Assembly (NCBI GenBank): GCA_036658435.1
Contig: JAVXEO010000032.1
Location: 1 to 25,233 of the forward strand
Direction of reading: 5' to 3'
DNA from: DIGJ01 sp036658435
Lineage (GTDB): Bacteria > Bacillota > Clostridia > Lachnospirales > Lachnospiraceae
DNA length: 25,233 nucleotides
Position numbers and translations under genes: made by a program. The notes beneath the pieces were generated by a model. That model saw only the letters and a list, made by a program, of their open reading frames with translations, had not been told where the DNA came from and did no database searches. The stretch's first letter is position 1, and each line of letters begins with the position of its first letter. Shown piece after piece: positions 1 to 9,317 of this stretch.

Positions 1-68
1 TATTTTCATTTTTTATTTTTCTTCTTATTATTTAAAAGAATTCTTAAGCATTCCGCCTTTTTACACAG

Positions 69-117
69 AATAAACCGTCCTATTTTACTAAGAATTCAGT
101 AGATAGGACGGCTTATT
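69..117 (-). terminator. Hairpin after the amylopullulanase-like gene
   Basis: The arms AATAAaCCGTCCTAT (69-83) and ATAGGACGGcTTATT (103-117) pair with one mismatch. A short inner pairing (TACT/AGTA) caps the stem. It lies just after the stop of the large GH13 gene, so a transcript 3' end is the natural reading. On the minus strand it is followed by CTGTGTAAAAAGG rather than a clear U-run, so it may be a weak terminator or a 3' stabilising hairpin. Bases 1-68 show no coding potential. Confidence 0.5.
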
Positions 118-132
118 TATTTTATAGTTTAT

Positions 133-3100
133 TTATTTTATTACAATTTTTGTTTTATAGGTTCCTTTCTCTCCATTTGCCAAGGTAACGGTTGCCATGA
201 TTATAGTCGTTCCCTTTTTCCTTGCTCTTATGTTTCCTGTTTTAGAACTTACTTTTGCCACGTTGGTGTCTTTGGATTTATAGGTAACCATTCCTGCCAT
301 TACCGATTTATCTAATTTTTTTGTATCTTTTTCCTTCAGGGATTTGGTTAAAACTATAGTACCGGGAAAATCGAGTTTTATTTTTTTCGTCTTTCCCAGG
401 TTTAATAACATTTTTCCTTTTGTTTCAACCTGATCACATAAAGAAACACAAATTTTGTTTGAAGCCGGATTGCCAAGAATTACGTAATCTCCACCATATT
501 TAAGGTTTAAAGCAACACAGCCATCCTCCCGTATTTTATACACGGTCTTCGGAATATTTTCCAACTTCTCTGTTTGGGCATTATAGTGATATAGGTATGC
601 TTTGTCCCCTTCCCTAAGTTTTGTGGCAGCCATAACATTTACAAATGCGGTCATTCCTGTTGGAAGGTTCTTTTCTTCTCCCAAATGAAGCATTATGTTT
701 TTACCATCTTTCTTATCCTTTTCAATGAATTGATTCACAACAGGTACACTTTCCATATTTATTGTGTAAATGTTTAAATTTAGAGCTTCACCGGACTCTC
801 CATTTTTTTTCATTATGTTTCCATCCAGTTTCCAGGTAAACCGCACTCCTCCATCCTCATTTTTAACTTGAATGGTCATTTGCTTTTTCGTTGAAATTAA
901 CATTTTCATTAAATCTTCATCGGCCTTTAGATTATCTAATATAAGCTTATTATTTGAAGTAATTTCCTTTGGAATCTCTACTGTAAGTTTTGCATCTTTT
1001 ATTCCCTTTTTTTGGAGTTGTGCTTCCACATCTTTTGATGTAATAGAAATCTCCAATTTAATCGGAGCATTTGCCTTTGATGCTTTTTCCACTAAGCTTT
1101 TTATAGCATCCTCTGAAATTGTCACATGGGAAATAATGGTATTTTCTTCCTGCCTGGTTGTTTCTATGGTTGTTGTTTTACTTTCTTCTTCCTCTGTATC
1201 TGGTTTCACCTCCGGTTTTTTTGGTAAAATAGGTGCTTCCTCTTCTTCGTCCTCTTCCGGCATAGGCGTTGGTGTTGGTGTTGGTGTTGGTGTTGGTGTA
1301 GGTGTTGGTGTTGGCGTTGGTGTTGGCGTTGGTGTTGGCGTTGGTGTTTTCTCTGTTCTTGTGATAATTAAGGTTTTTGTTGCCGTCATTTGCTTATCGA
1401 TGCGTCCTTTATCTAACAGCCATTCTTTATTTTTTGTTTCTTCTGTTGGTTCTATATGTAGCACAAAGGTATTTTCACCTGGTTTTAATGGGATTTTATC
1501 CAGTTTCACATTTCCAAGTGCATCCAGAGCCTCTGTTTTTTCCGGTAAATAACTGTTAATTCCTATTCCATTTATTGTGAATATTCCACCCAAAGGTACA
1601 CTGGCACGTAAATCAAAGCTTTCCTCTTCCGTCTCATATGTAATATTCTCTTTTCCATAAGAAATACGTGGAACGGTAATCATCATTGGCATATCTACCC
1701 AGCGAAGCACATTATCCTCTACCAGCATCTTGTTTTCACCTTGATTTTTGATAATCAAATGAATATTGGTATCGGTTGAGCTATATGCATAGTTTCCCGG
1801 TGAAGTGGTATCCTCTGCTTTATTCGAAGTAAAGGCTTCGGTCTCCCAGCTTCCCCTTGTATATTTATACTGAATTTCCTTACCTGCCAGCATCTTAAAC
1901 TTATACTCCACCACATTGTTATCCGTTGCTCCACTTGGCTTTTTCATTTCCCATCCGGATGCATTCCATCCATTTTGATCCCCCGCCACATAAATAGTAT
2001 CCGTAGGAGAGGTATAAACCCGTTCCGGTATGGTCAGCCTCATGGTAACATCAATCATTGTAATTTTTGGTGTCACCGTCTGGCACGGACTATATCCACG
2101 GTTATAGTATAAATCAAAGGACGCCAGGCGGTACGTATATGTTTTTCCATTATTTACGGACAAATCCACATAAGAAGCTGCACTTGCATCTACGGTTGCC
2201 ACCTTAATTTCTGCACCGGTTCCTTCTTTTCTGAAAATATCAAATCCTTTTACATCGGTATCTTCACAAGTCCAAGCTAACGCCACACGATTTGCTTCTT
2301 CTAAAATTGTGGCTAGCACCGGTGCTTTGGGTGCTATGACATCTTCTGTAGAAGAGGATGCCGTCATTGTCTGTGTTGGTGAATTTACATATTCTGCCCC
2401 ATGATTTATCGTAGCCTTTGCATAATAAGTATATTCGCCCTCTCTTGTTGGTTCAAAAGCCGCCTGATATATTTTTGCACTTCCTTGATCCCCACTATAG
2501 CGAAGTTTTGTTTCTTTCGCAGTTTCTATTCCATCCTTTGTTAGATAGTAGCCGAGTACGAAGTTAAGTCCATCCACATTCTTTCCTGCATAATTTGCAT
2601 TTTCTGTTAACCCTGGTATTGTAATGGAAACGGAAGTCATTTCTGTACGTTTTCCTACCTGAATCGTGACTGTCTTCACTTTTGTGGGCTGTGTTATTTG
2701 TGTAATTGCGTAGCTTGGAAGCGCACTTGCCATATTACTATTTAAACTTTTTTGCCCGCCTTTTACTGCCTTTACATAATAATAATATTTTCTTCCGTTT
2801 ACTACGGCATTATCGGTGTAGGCTGCTTTGGTTTCGGTTGAAATTTTAGTCGCTGCCATTCCCTCTAATGGTGCCCGATATATTTCATAGGATTCCGCAT
2901 CTGCAACGGAATTCCAGGTTAGATTAACCGAACCTTTTTCTCCATTTACCGGAACTGCCACTAAATTTGCCGGTGTTTCCGGAAGTGCAGCCAATGGATC
3001 TGTGGATACCATCATCATTCCGCTCATAGCCGGTATTGTGATTTTTATTTTTCCATTTTCTACAATTGCTTCCTGTTTGGTTCCCAGTTCATCTTTTAGT

Positions 3101-6100
3101 TTCAAACCATCCGGTAAAAATTCCTGCACTTCTCCTTCAAAGGTAACCGCTTCTGTACCTGTATTCAGCACGGACATTCCCGCTTTTTTTGTACCCTTTC
3201 TTGCATAGGCTATAACGCTTCCATTTGCATAAGCCGTATGAATTTCACCGGTTGCAAAAACTTCTTTGTTGTTGTTTCTTATTTTTGCTGCGTTTACATA
3301 GGTATTGAACAAATCTCCATATTTGTCTGCATATTCCGGAGCAATGTGATAGGTTCCTCCGGTTTCGGTTACCCTTTCCCATGGAAAACTTCTTCTTGAG
3401 TCTGGGTCTTTCGTACCGGTTACTCCTACCTCATCCCCATAATAGATGGTCGGCGTTCCCGGATAGCTCATTTGAAAAATTGCCGTCAGCTTCTGGAGTG
3501 CAATGGCTTTTTCCGATGCTTCCGGTGCATTTGCTGTATTTTCCTCTTCCCATCCCGGTTGATCAATTTTTGTAATATTTCTTACCGTATCATGGGAATC
3601 TACCAGGTTCAGCATAGCATACCAGGCTTCCTTCGGATAGTTTTCACGAATGGTTTCAAGCGCTTTGTTTAGTTCCGAAGCATTTTTTCCATTAATAATA
3701 TAATTTTGTAGCGCCCCTCTAAATTGATAATTCATAACCGAGTCAAAGGTATCTCCAAGTAAATACTTTGTTGCCACATTCCATTCTTCCCCTAAAATCA
3801 CCGGTTCTGCAATGGTATTACCGTTGACATCTGTTTTACCTTCTGCTGATTTTACGGATTTTCTAAATTCTCTCCAGGTTTCTGTTGAAACATCCGGAGC
3901 CACATCCAGTCTCCAGCCACCAGAACCCATCCATAGCCATCTTTGTGAGGTGGATTTTTGAATGGCTGCATTTTTATCTGTCACATTTTTTCCATTTAAG
4001 TCATAGCCAATAACGGTTTCCCGATAGCTTACGTTATTATATTCATGATTTCCCTGGATTGCTGCATCTCCATCGTTCGATAGATTGGTATTTCCTGCTT
4101 TACCTGTTTTTATAACCGGAAGAGAATCGTATCCCCACCAGCCTTCGTAAGCATAGCGAAGTGTTCCATCTTCATTTTTTGCCGTCTCCGGGCCAACATC
4201 AAACCAATCAATATAAGTGAAGTCCTCTTTTGTATAGTTTTTTCCTGTAGCCGGATTCTTTGTTTCCATAAAAGAAGCTTTTATTTCTGCTTCTGCTTTA
4301 TCAATTTGTGCTTGTGTTGCATTGACCGGTTTTATTCCTGACTTTTCCATGGAATCCCAGACCCGACTCCAAAATTCATAGGCTCCAATTTCCGGATAAT
4401 TTTCATAGCGGTCAAAGTAAATAGAGTCATCCCCAACATGGTTAAATACACCATCACTAATTAAGTTAATACCCAGTTTTGCACATACTTTTGAAAAGTT
4501 TTCATATACTTTATCGGAAGCCTGTCTTGTTTTTTCATAATTCAGTCCGCTTTTTTCATCTCCCGGTGTATTATAGACCGGTTCTCCAAACATAGGATCC
4601 AAGTGATTATAGTCCGTTGCATCGTATTTATGATTTGAAGATGCCCACGCCACCGGATTTAAATAAATAGCCGTTACTCCCAGTGTCTGAAGGTACGATA
4701 GTTTCTTTTCAATTCCCTTAATATCACCGCCATAAAACTCATTGCTCCATACATGATCCGTTTTTGCATTTGGATAATAAGGTTTATTTTTATCTTCAGA
4801 TTGTCTTGGATTTTCCGGATAGTCTGTCCATTTACCCGCAGAGCCCTCTGCACCATCAAACAGCTGCACATCTTTTCCACGGCTGCCATCTACAAACTTT
4901 GCTGCATTGTTGCTGATATCTCCATCATAAAAACGATCCGGGAATATTTGATAAACAACCGCATTTTTCATCCAATCCGGTGTATGATAATCTTTTGCAT
5001 ATACCGTTAAATTATATCCGGGTTGTCCCTCTCCTGAGGCTGCACCGGTACCACCATCTCCATTATCATCTCCATATTCCAGTTTACTGCTTCCATCAAT
5101 TATAATAAATTTGTAGCTCCATATGCCAATGGAAGTAAACTCTTCTTTAGGAACGGTTACTTCCCAGTAATCTTTACCTTCATATACCGTTGAAATTCCC
5201 AGATCATACGTCTTTGGAACTCCATCGCCGTTCGTTAATTCCATTCGTACAAATTGCGCATCTCCCTCTTTTGCAGCGATGCGGAAGGTAACCGCCTCTT
5301 CTCCCTGTGGAATTCCACCAAAGGGACTTTTGTAAGTTGTTAACCGGCTATCAAAATATAAACTTTCTTTGTCTATTTTTCCGTCATAAATGGAATCTGT
5401 TGAAACATAGTTATCCATTAATTTTCCATTGTTTTTGTCTTCTTTTGGAACATAATTTGTTGTGAAAACCACCTCTGCTGCATCTAAAATACTAATTTTA
5501 TGATTTTCACTTCCATCACCATAATCATGTCCACATCCCCAATTATTTCCATAGATTACCTTACACTCATAGTTTCCCACAGGTAAGGAAGCCTGTAGCT
5601 TATATACCGTATTATCAAAGTTGTAGTCTACAAACTTATTTTCTGCATCCTCCGGGCTCCAGTCTTTTGCATCTCCAATTTCACTTTGCAAATCACCAAC
5701 TAGTCTTGGCTGATTTTCCGGGGCAAGTTTTGGAATATACTGCTTTATTCCCTGGGTTTCCAAAGAATCTATATTGGTGCGTACTTCCTTTGATCCATCT
5801 TCCCGTTCCTTGATATAGAAGTTGACCTTTGCTGCCTGTGACAAATCCAATGTAATATTGCCACCCTCTTTATTTCCAATTGCATTCTCCCAGCTTCCAC
5901 CCTGGGTAAACTTAAATTCATATTTTCCTACAGGAAGAACCATGGATTTTGCGTAGTATTCCCCTACTAAATGTGCAAATAATCCATTTTTGCTGGTTTG
6001 ATCCCAGCTTCCCATTTCTCCTGGGTTCCCAGTGATTCTCCAAATGCTTTTTCCACCGGGCTTATTGATAAAAGTATCTGCCTTGATTACCCCTTCCGGA

Positions 6101-6777
6101 ATCACAAACGTCTGCCCCGCCAACGCATATCGGTCCGTTTCTTTTTTTTGATTTTTATATAGTTCATACTCATAGGTTCCGCCTTTGATATTTTTTATTT
6201 CCGCCGAATACATATTTTCGTATGCCCCATCTTTTGTCATATTTACTTCACTTGGTGCCTCCTGGCTTCCCTGAGGCTTATATTTTACCTGAATTCCCCC
6301 CTCCGATACCGTTTCAACCGTAGGGTAATAAATTTTCACTTCTCCCGTAATCTGGTTTACAACCGGATTGCATTTATAAATTAGAACCGGATTATCTCCT
6401 GTTTTGTGATAGGGATTTGACGGATCTTTTATCCAAACATCTCCCTCCGTTTGTGACCCGTTATTATCTTTGTCATCATAAAATCCATAGGACGTAATTC
6501 CCGGTTGTATCCCTGATATGGTCGTTGACCACAGATTGGTTCCGTCCTTTGTCATTTTAATGTCTGCCCAATTATTGAATTCGCCTTTTGCAATAATCTG
6601 TGTTTCTGTTCCATCGCCCTGAAAATAAAGTTTTGAACTTCCATCTTCCTGAACATCTCCACTTGGCAGGATTTCTTTTGCGTTTGCTTTTCCTGCTGAA
6701 ATCGGAAGTAATGATGGGATTATCATGGAAAAAACCAACAAGCCACTGATAATCCGGGTTTTTAATGCTTTTTTCAT
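133..6777 (-). CDS. Secreted multidomain amylopullulanase-like GH13 alpha-glucanase
   Basis: Extracellular enzyme of 2,214 aa, expected to cleave alpha-1,4 and possibly alpha-1,6 bonds in starch, glycogen or pullulan. Visible order: signal peptide (1 to about 33); E-set/CBM48-like module (about 48-115) and a second small beta module (160-220); two modules like the X25 domains of Bacillus and Thermoanaerobacter pullulanases (about 250-330 and 358-445); CBM34-like domain (about 470-597); GH13 barrel and C-domain (about 600-1255); Fn3 (about 1262-1355); beta module; Fn3 (1483-1566); CBM20-like starch-binding domain (1579-1690); Pro-Thr linker (about 1811-1840) and acidic stretch; unknown module (1860-2105); Big2-like end. 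All four GH13 regions are present: DGVFNH (D775-H780), GWRLDVA (R956, nucleophile D958), GEEWN (acid/base E997) and SHDT (H1062, D1063). The layout matches clostridial amylopullulanases, but these carry SLH repeats where this protein has a Big2-like end. The type I pullulanase motif YNWGYDP is absent. The ATG has GAGGAG 9 nt upstream. Substrate range and cell attachment are inferred. Confidence 0.9.
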   Translation of the reverse strand: MKKALKTRIISGLLVFSMIIPSLLPISAGKANAKEILPSGDVQEDGSSKLYFQGDGTETQIIAKGEFNNWADIKMTKDGTNLWSTTISGIQPGITSYGFYDDKDNNGSQTEGDVWIKDPSNPYHKTGDNPVLIYKCNPVVNQITGEVKIYYPTVETVSEGGIQVKYKPQGSQEAPSEVNMTKDGAYENMYSAEIKNIKGGTYEYELYKNQKKETDRYALAGQTFVIPEGVIKADTFINKPGGKSIWRITGNPGEMGSWDQTSKNGLFAHLVGEYYAKSMVLPVGKYEFKFTQGGSWENAIGNKEGGNITLDLSQAAKVNFYIKEREDGSKEVRTNIDSLETQGIKQYIPKLAPENQPRLVGDLQSEIGDAKDWSPEDAENKFVDYNFDNTVYKLQASLPVGNYECKVIYGNNWGCGHDYGDGSENHKISILDAAEVVFTTNYVPKEDKNNGKLMDNYVSTDSIYDGKIDKESLYFDSRLTTYKSPFGGIPQGEEAVTFRIAAKEGDAQFVRMELTNGDGVPKTYDLGISTVYEGKDYWEVTVPKEEFTSIGIWSYKFIIIDGSSKLEYGDDNGDGGTGAASGEGQPGYNLTVYAKDYHTPDWMKNAVVYQIFPDRFYDGDISNNAAKFVDGSRGKDVQLFDGAEGSAGKWTDYPENPRQSEDKNKPYYPNAKTDHVWSNEFYGGDIKGIEKKLSYLQTLGVTAIYLNPVAWASSNHKYDATDYNHLDPMFGEPVYNTPGDEKSGLNYEKTRQASDKVYENFSKVCAKLGINLISDGVFNHVGDDSIYFDRYENYPEIGAYEFWSRVWDSMEKSGIKPVNATQAQIDKAEAEIKASFMETKNPATGKNYTKEDFTYIDWFDVGPETAKNEDGTLRYAYEGWWGYDSLPVIKTGKAGNTNLSNDGDAAIQGNHEYNNVSYRETVIGYDLNGKNVTDKNAAIQKSTSQRWLWMGSGGWRLDVAPDVSTETWREFRKSVKSAEGKTDVNGNTIAEPVILGEEWNVATKYLLGDTFDSVMNYQFRGALQNYIINGKNASELNKALETIRENYPKEAWYAMLNLVDSHDTVRNITKIDQPGWEEENTANAPEASEKAIALQKLTAIFQMSYPGTPTIYYGDEVGVTGTKDPDSRRSFPWERVTETGGTYHIAPEYADKYGDLFNTYVNAAKIRNNNKEVFATGEIHTAYANGSVIAYARKGTKKAGMSVLNTGTEAVTFEGEVQEFLPDGLKLKDELGTKQEAIVENGKIKITIPAMSGMMMVSTDPLAALPETPANLVAVPVNGEKGSVNLTWNSVADAESYEIYRAPLEGMAATKISTETKAAYTDNAVVNGRKYYYYVKAVKGGQKSLNSNMASALPSYAITQITQPTKVKTVTIQVGKRTEMTSVSITIPGLTENANYAGKNVDGLNFVLGYYLTKDGIETAKETKLRYSGDQGSAKIYQAAFEPTREGEYTYYAKATINHGAEYVNSPTQTMTASSSTEDVIAPKAPVLATILEEANRVALAWTCEDTDVKGFDIFRKEGTGAEIKVATVDASAASYVDLSVNNGKTYTYRLASFDLYYNRGYSPCQTVTPKITMIDVTMRLTIPERVYTSPTDTIYVAGDQNGWNASGWEMKKPSGATDNNVVEYKFKMLAGKEIQYKYTRGSWETEAFTSNKAEDTTSPGNYAYSSTDTNIHLIIKNQGENKMLVEDNVLRWVDMPMMITVPRISYGKENITYETEEESFDLRASVPLGGIFTINGIGINSYLPEKTEALDALGNVKLDKIPLKPGENTFVLHIEPTEETKNKEWLLDKGRIDKQMTATKTLIITRTEKTPTPTPTPTPTPTPTPTPTPTPTPTPTPMPEEDEEEEAPILPKKPEVKPDTEEEESKTTTIETTRQEENTIISHVTISEDAIKSLVEKASKANAPIKLEISITSKDVEAQLQKKGIKDAKLTVEIPKEITSNNKLILDNLKADEDLMKMLISTKKQMTIQVKNEDGGVRFTWKLDGNIMKKNGESGEALNLNIYTINMESVPVVNQFIEKDKKDGKNIMLHLGEEKNLPTGMTAFVNVMAATKLREGDKAYLYHYNAQTEKLENIPKTVYKIREDGCVALNLKYGGDYVILGNPASNKICVSLCDQVETKGKMLLNLGKTKKIKLDFPGTIVLTKSLKEKDTKKLDKSVMAGMVTYKSKDTNVAKVSSKTGNIRARKKGTTIIMATVTLANGEKGTYKTKIVIK
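1264..1345 (-). repeat. In-frame Thr-Pro hexanucleotide repeat (linker)
   Basis: About 14 consecutive Thr-Pro codon pairs (ACA/ACG with CCA/CCT) form a 6-bp microsatellite with a few silent changes (a TAC-type unit near 1299, GGC-type units after 1313). It encodes a stiff extended linker between the starch-binding part and the C-terminal surface module. Units are multiples of 3, so slippage would change linker length without breaking the frame. Confidence 0.9.
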
Positions 6778-6835
6778 TTTACCTCGCTCCTCTTACTTTT
6801 TTGTTTTTTCTAAAATATACTAGGTTCCATTTTTG

Positions 6836-6864
6836 ATTCTATCATCTTTCGAAAACTTTCGAAA
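6836..6864 (-). promoter_or_regulatory. Amylopullulanase promoter with overlapping operator-like dyad
   Basis: An extended -10 (TGA-TAGAAT; hexamer at 6836-6841, TG at 6843-6844) lies about 60 nt before the start codon. Directly upstream, TTTCGAAAACTTTCGAAA (6847-6864) is an 18-bp dyad, perfect except for the central AC. It can also be read as two TTTCGAAA palindromes 10 bp apart, one helical turn. It covers the -35/spacer region, where the -35 itself is poor (TTTCGA). This placement suits a repressor, for example a LacI-family sugar regulator; the identity of the regulator is inference. Confidence 0.55.
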
Positions 6865-6960
6865 TATCATTTTTTATAAATTCATATTGCTTTTTCGCTT
6901 TTAACCCTCTGACTTCTTCCAAAGACAAAGGATAAAGAGTGCACATCCACAGCGGAGCGT

Positions 6961-6996
6961 TTTTATGTAATAGAAGCACTTTCCTATTACATAAAA
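6961..6996. other. Perfect 13-bp hairpin beyond the topB terminator
   Basis: TTTTATGTAATAG (6961-6973) and CTATTACATAAAA (6984-6996) pair perfectly around a 10-nt loop. The hairpin abuts the topB terminator on its downstream side. Neither strand gives a U-run right after the stem, so it is not a standard terminator. It could be a backup 3' structure or a protein-binding dyad. The rest of the 6865-7074 spacer shows no gene. Confidence 0.5.
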
Positions 6997-7039
6997 AAGT
7001 TATTGCACCGTGACCTTATTTTCACGTTGCAATAACTTT
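6991..7039 (-). terminator. Intrinsic terminator of topB
   Basis: On the minus strand the arms AAAGTTATTGCAACGTGA and TCACGGTGCAATAACTTT (6996-7039) pair with one mismatch and are followed at once by a U-run (6993-6998 read as TTTTTT). It starts 35 nt after the topB stop codon. It separates topB from the amylopullulanase gene. Confidence 0.85.
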
Positions 7040-7074
7040 GGGATAAAACGAATGGAATTAATAATTTTCTATTT

Positions 7075-9264
7075 TTATGATAGCTTTAATTTTGCCAATG
7101 CATTTGCCAGTGCTGTATTTACCGGCTCCTCCTCTTTACTTTTCTGTTGATTCATATATTGAGATACCTCTTTTTTGGAGACTCCTCCACCTTCTTTTTT
7201 TCGTCGTTCCTGAAATGCCGTTAGTTTCTCTTTGTGTCCGCAGGCACATACAAACTGCTGCTTTTCTTCTTTTCCCTGGAGTTCCATTTTCTTGTGACAC
7301 ATGGGGCATCGTGCATTACTCACCCTTGCTATGGTTTCTCTATAGCCACATTCTCTGTCTTGGCAAACCAGCATTCGACTATTCTTTCCATTTACCAATA
7401 AAAGATTTTTCCCACATTCCGGGCATTTTTTATTGGTTAGATTATCATATCGAAAGGTACCTTCTCCTTTTTTTATTTCAGAAATTAAATTGTTGGTATA
7501 GTTTACAATATCCTGCATAAAGACTTCTCTTTTTAACTGTCCCTTTGCAATTTTGGATAATCGTATCTCCCAGTCTGCCGTTAGTTCCGGTCTTTTCAAA
7601 TCCTTGGGAACCAGCTCTAATAATTGTTTTCCTTTGGCCGTAACGAATATATTTTTTTCTTTCTTTTCAAGGAGAAAATTATTAAATAACTTTTCAATAA
7701 TATCCGCACGCGTTGCAACGGTTCCCAGTCCACCGGTTTCTCCTAAGGTTTTAACCTGCTCTTTATCTTTTATTTCCATATATTTCGTTGGATTTTCCAT
7801 TGCAGACAAGAGTGTGGCTTCATTAAACGGTGCCGGCGGTTTTGTCTTTCCTTCTTTTAGTTTAAAGGTAACCTCTTTCAGCACATCTGCTCTTGCAACT
7901 GGTGGCAGTGTCTGTTTCTCTGTTTTCTGCTCTTCGTCCTCGTCATCCTTCCAGTTGTTTTCATATATTTCGTGCCATCCCATGTTTTTGACAATTTGTC
8001 CTCCTGCAGTAAAGTTTTCACCCTCTGCCTGAGCGGTAACCGTTGTCTGTTCATATTCATAAGGCGGATATAGCACGGCAAGGAAGCGTTTTACTACCAA
8101 ATCGTATATTTTGCGTTCTTCAATGGTCATATGATCCATCTGTACATACTGTTCCGTGGGTATAATGGCATGGTGATCGGTTACTTTTGCATTATTAACA
8201 AAGGCTGCTTTTTCAGAAAACTTTTGATTTATTAACCGTCCGGCAAGCTTTTTATACGGTCCTACACTACAAGCTCCCAACCGTTCCGAAAGGGTGCCTA
8301 CAATATCGCTTGTTAAATACCGGGAATCTGTTCTTGGATAGGTAAGTACCTTATGGTTTTCATATAAGCGCTGCATAATATTCAGGGTTTCTTTTGCAGA
8401 ATAATTAAAGTACCGGTTGGCATCCCTCTGAAGCTCCGTCAAATCGTAGAGCAGCGGTGCATATGTTTTCTTCGGCTGCTTCTCAACGGAAATAATCCTG
8501 ACTTCCTTCCCCTGTATTTTTTTCAAAATTTCTTCCATTTTTTCCTTTTCAAAAGAATGTCTTTCTTTTGTTTTCTTTTCCTGCCAGGATAACGTCATTC
8601 CCTTGCTTTCTCCCGAAATTCCATAATAGGTTTTTGGAACAAATTTCTTTATTTCTTCTTCTCGTTTTGCTATCATCTGAATCGTTGGCGTTTGCACTCT
8701 TCCGCAGGAAAGCTGCGCATTGTATTTGCAGGTAAGTGCTCTCGTCGCGTTCATTCCTACCATCCAGTCCGCCTCCGCTCTGGATATGGCTGCTTTATAC
8801 AGATTGTCATATTCATGTCCATTTTTAAGATTTGCAAACCCTTCCTTAATTGCCTTATCTGTAACGGAAGAAATCCATAATCTTTTAAGTGGTTTCGTAT
8901 TCTTTGCTTTTTCTAAGATTAGGCGGGCAACCAGTTCTCCTTCTCTCCCTGCATCGGTGGCAATGATAATTTCATTTACATCTTTTCTTTGAATCAGGCT
9001 TTTGACTATGTTGTACTGCTTTCCGGTCTGTTTCATAACTTCCAGTTTCCATTCCTTGGGTATAATAGGAAGATGCTCCATTTTCCACTCTTTGTATTTG
9101 TCTTCGTAGCGTTCCGGATCTGCCAGTTCTACCAAATGTCCAAGTCCCCATGTTACAATATATTTGTTTCCTTCAAAACTTCCGTTTTGTTTTGTATGGC
9201 ATTGCAATACCCTTGCAATATCACGTCCTACCGATGGTTTTTCTGCTATTACCAATGATTTCAT
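7075..9264 (-). CDS. topB: DNA topoisomerase III (type IA)
   Basis: Type IA topoisomerase of 729 aa, the usual length for the Firmicutes TopB family. It cuts and reseals one DNA strand and mainly decatenates replication or recombination intermediates. The N-terminal TOPRIM fold begins MKSLVIAEKPSVGRDIA, with the acidic metal-binding motif ATDAGREGE near residues 102-110. The catalytic tyrosine is in YPRTDS (Y309). LSCGRVQTPT near residue 185 is a further family motif. After the core there are two or three Cys-rich zinc-ribbon units (about 617-690: CPECG, CQDRECG, CPMCHKKM, CACG), then a Lys/Glu-rich tail. The ATG is preceded by a GGAAAG Shine-Dalgarno. An intrinsic terminator ends about 15 nt upstream of the ATG and leaves almost no room for a private promoter, so expression probably needs read-through from the small gene upstream or a promoter inside it. 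A chromosomal rather than plasmid copy is inferred from the rpoBC neighbourhood. Confidence 0.97.
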   Translation of the reverse strand: MKSLVIAEKPSVGRDIARVLQCHTKQNGSFEGNKYIVTWGLGHLVELADPERYEDKYKEWKMEHLPIIPKEWKLEVMKQTGKQYNIVKSLIQRKDVNEIIIATDAGREGELVARLILEKAKNTKPLKRLWISSVTDKAIKEGFANLKNGHEYDNLYKAAISRAEADWMVGMNATRALTCKYNAQLSCGRVQTPTIQMIAKREEEIKKFVPKTYYGISGESKGMTLSWQEKKTKERHSFEKEKMEEILKKIQGKEVRIISVEKQPKKTYAPLLYDLTELQRDANRYFNYSAKETLNIMQRLYENHKVLTYPRTDSRYLTSDIVGTLSERLGACSVGPYKKLAGRLINQKFSEKAAFVNNAKVTDHHAIIPTEQYVQMDHMTIEERKIYDLVVKRFLAVLYPPYEYEQTTVTAQAEGENFTAGGQIVKNMGWHEIYENNWKDDEDEEQKTEKQTLPPVARADVLKEVTFKLKEGKTKPPAPFNEATLLSAMENPTKYMEIKDKEQVKTLGETGGLGTVATRADIIEKLFNNFLLEKKEKNIFVTAKGKQLLELVPKDLKRPELTADWEIRLSKIAKGQLKREVFMQDIVNYTNNLISEIKKGEGTFRYDNLTNKKCPECGKNLLLVNGKNSRMLVCQDRECGYRETIARVSNARCPMCHKKMELQGKEEKQQFVCACGHKEKLTAFQERRKKEGGGVSKKEVSQYMNQQKSKEEEPVNTALANALAKLKLS

Positions 9265-9279
9265 TTCTCTTTCCTTTCT

Positions 9280-9306
9280 AAAAAAAGACCTGTATAAACA
9301 GGTCTT
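9280..9306 (-). terminator. Intrinsic terminator (possible attenuator) between the small gene and topB
   Basis: AAGACCTGT and ACAGGTCTT (9285-9306) form a perfect 9-bp stem with a 4-nt loop, followed on the minus strand by seven U (9280-9286). It is 11 nt after the stop codon of the 69-aa gene and 15 nt before the topB ATG. The topB Shine-Dalgarno begins a few nt after the U-run. It is a classical terminator in an unusual place, with no room for a new promoter behind it. Confidence 0.9.
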
Positions 9307-9317
9307 GGTTATTTCTC

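Noticed and set aside
872..1552. Plus-strand ORF with a long Val-Gly repeat
   Set aside because: It is the antisense reading of the Thr-Pro linker and neighbouring amylase sequence. There is no Shine-Dalgarno and the composition is that of a shadow frame.
3585..3600. Ser-His-Asp instead of Asn-His-Asp in GH13 region IV as a defective site
   Set aside because: A Ser at this place is known in CBM34-containing neopullulanase-type enzymes; the catalytic residues are all present.
4674..4889. Minus-strand 71-aa ORF inside the amylase gene
   Set aside because: It is an alternative frame of a region with clear GH13 coding in the main frame.
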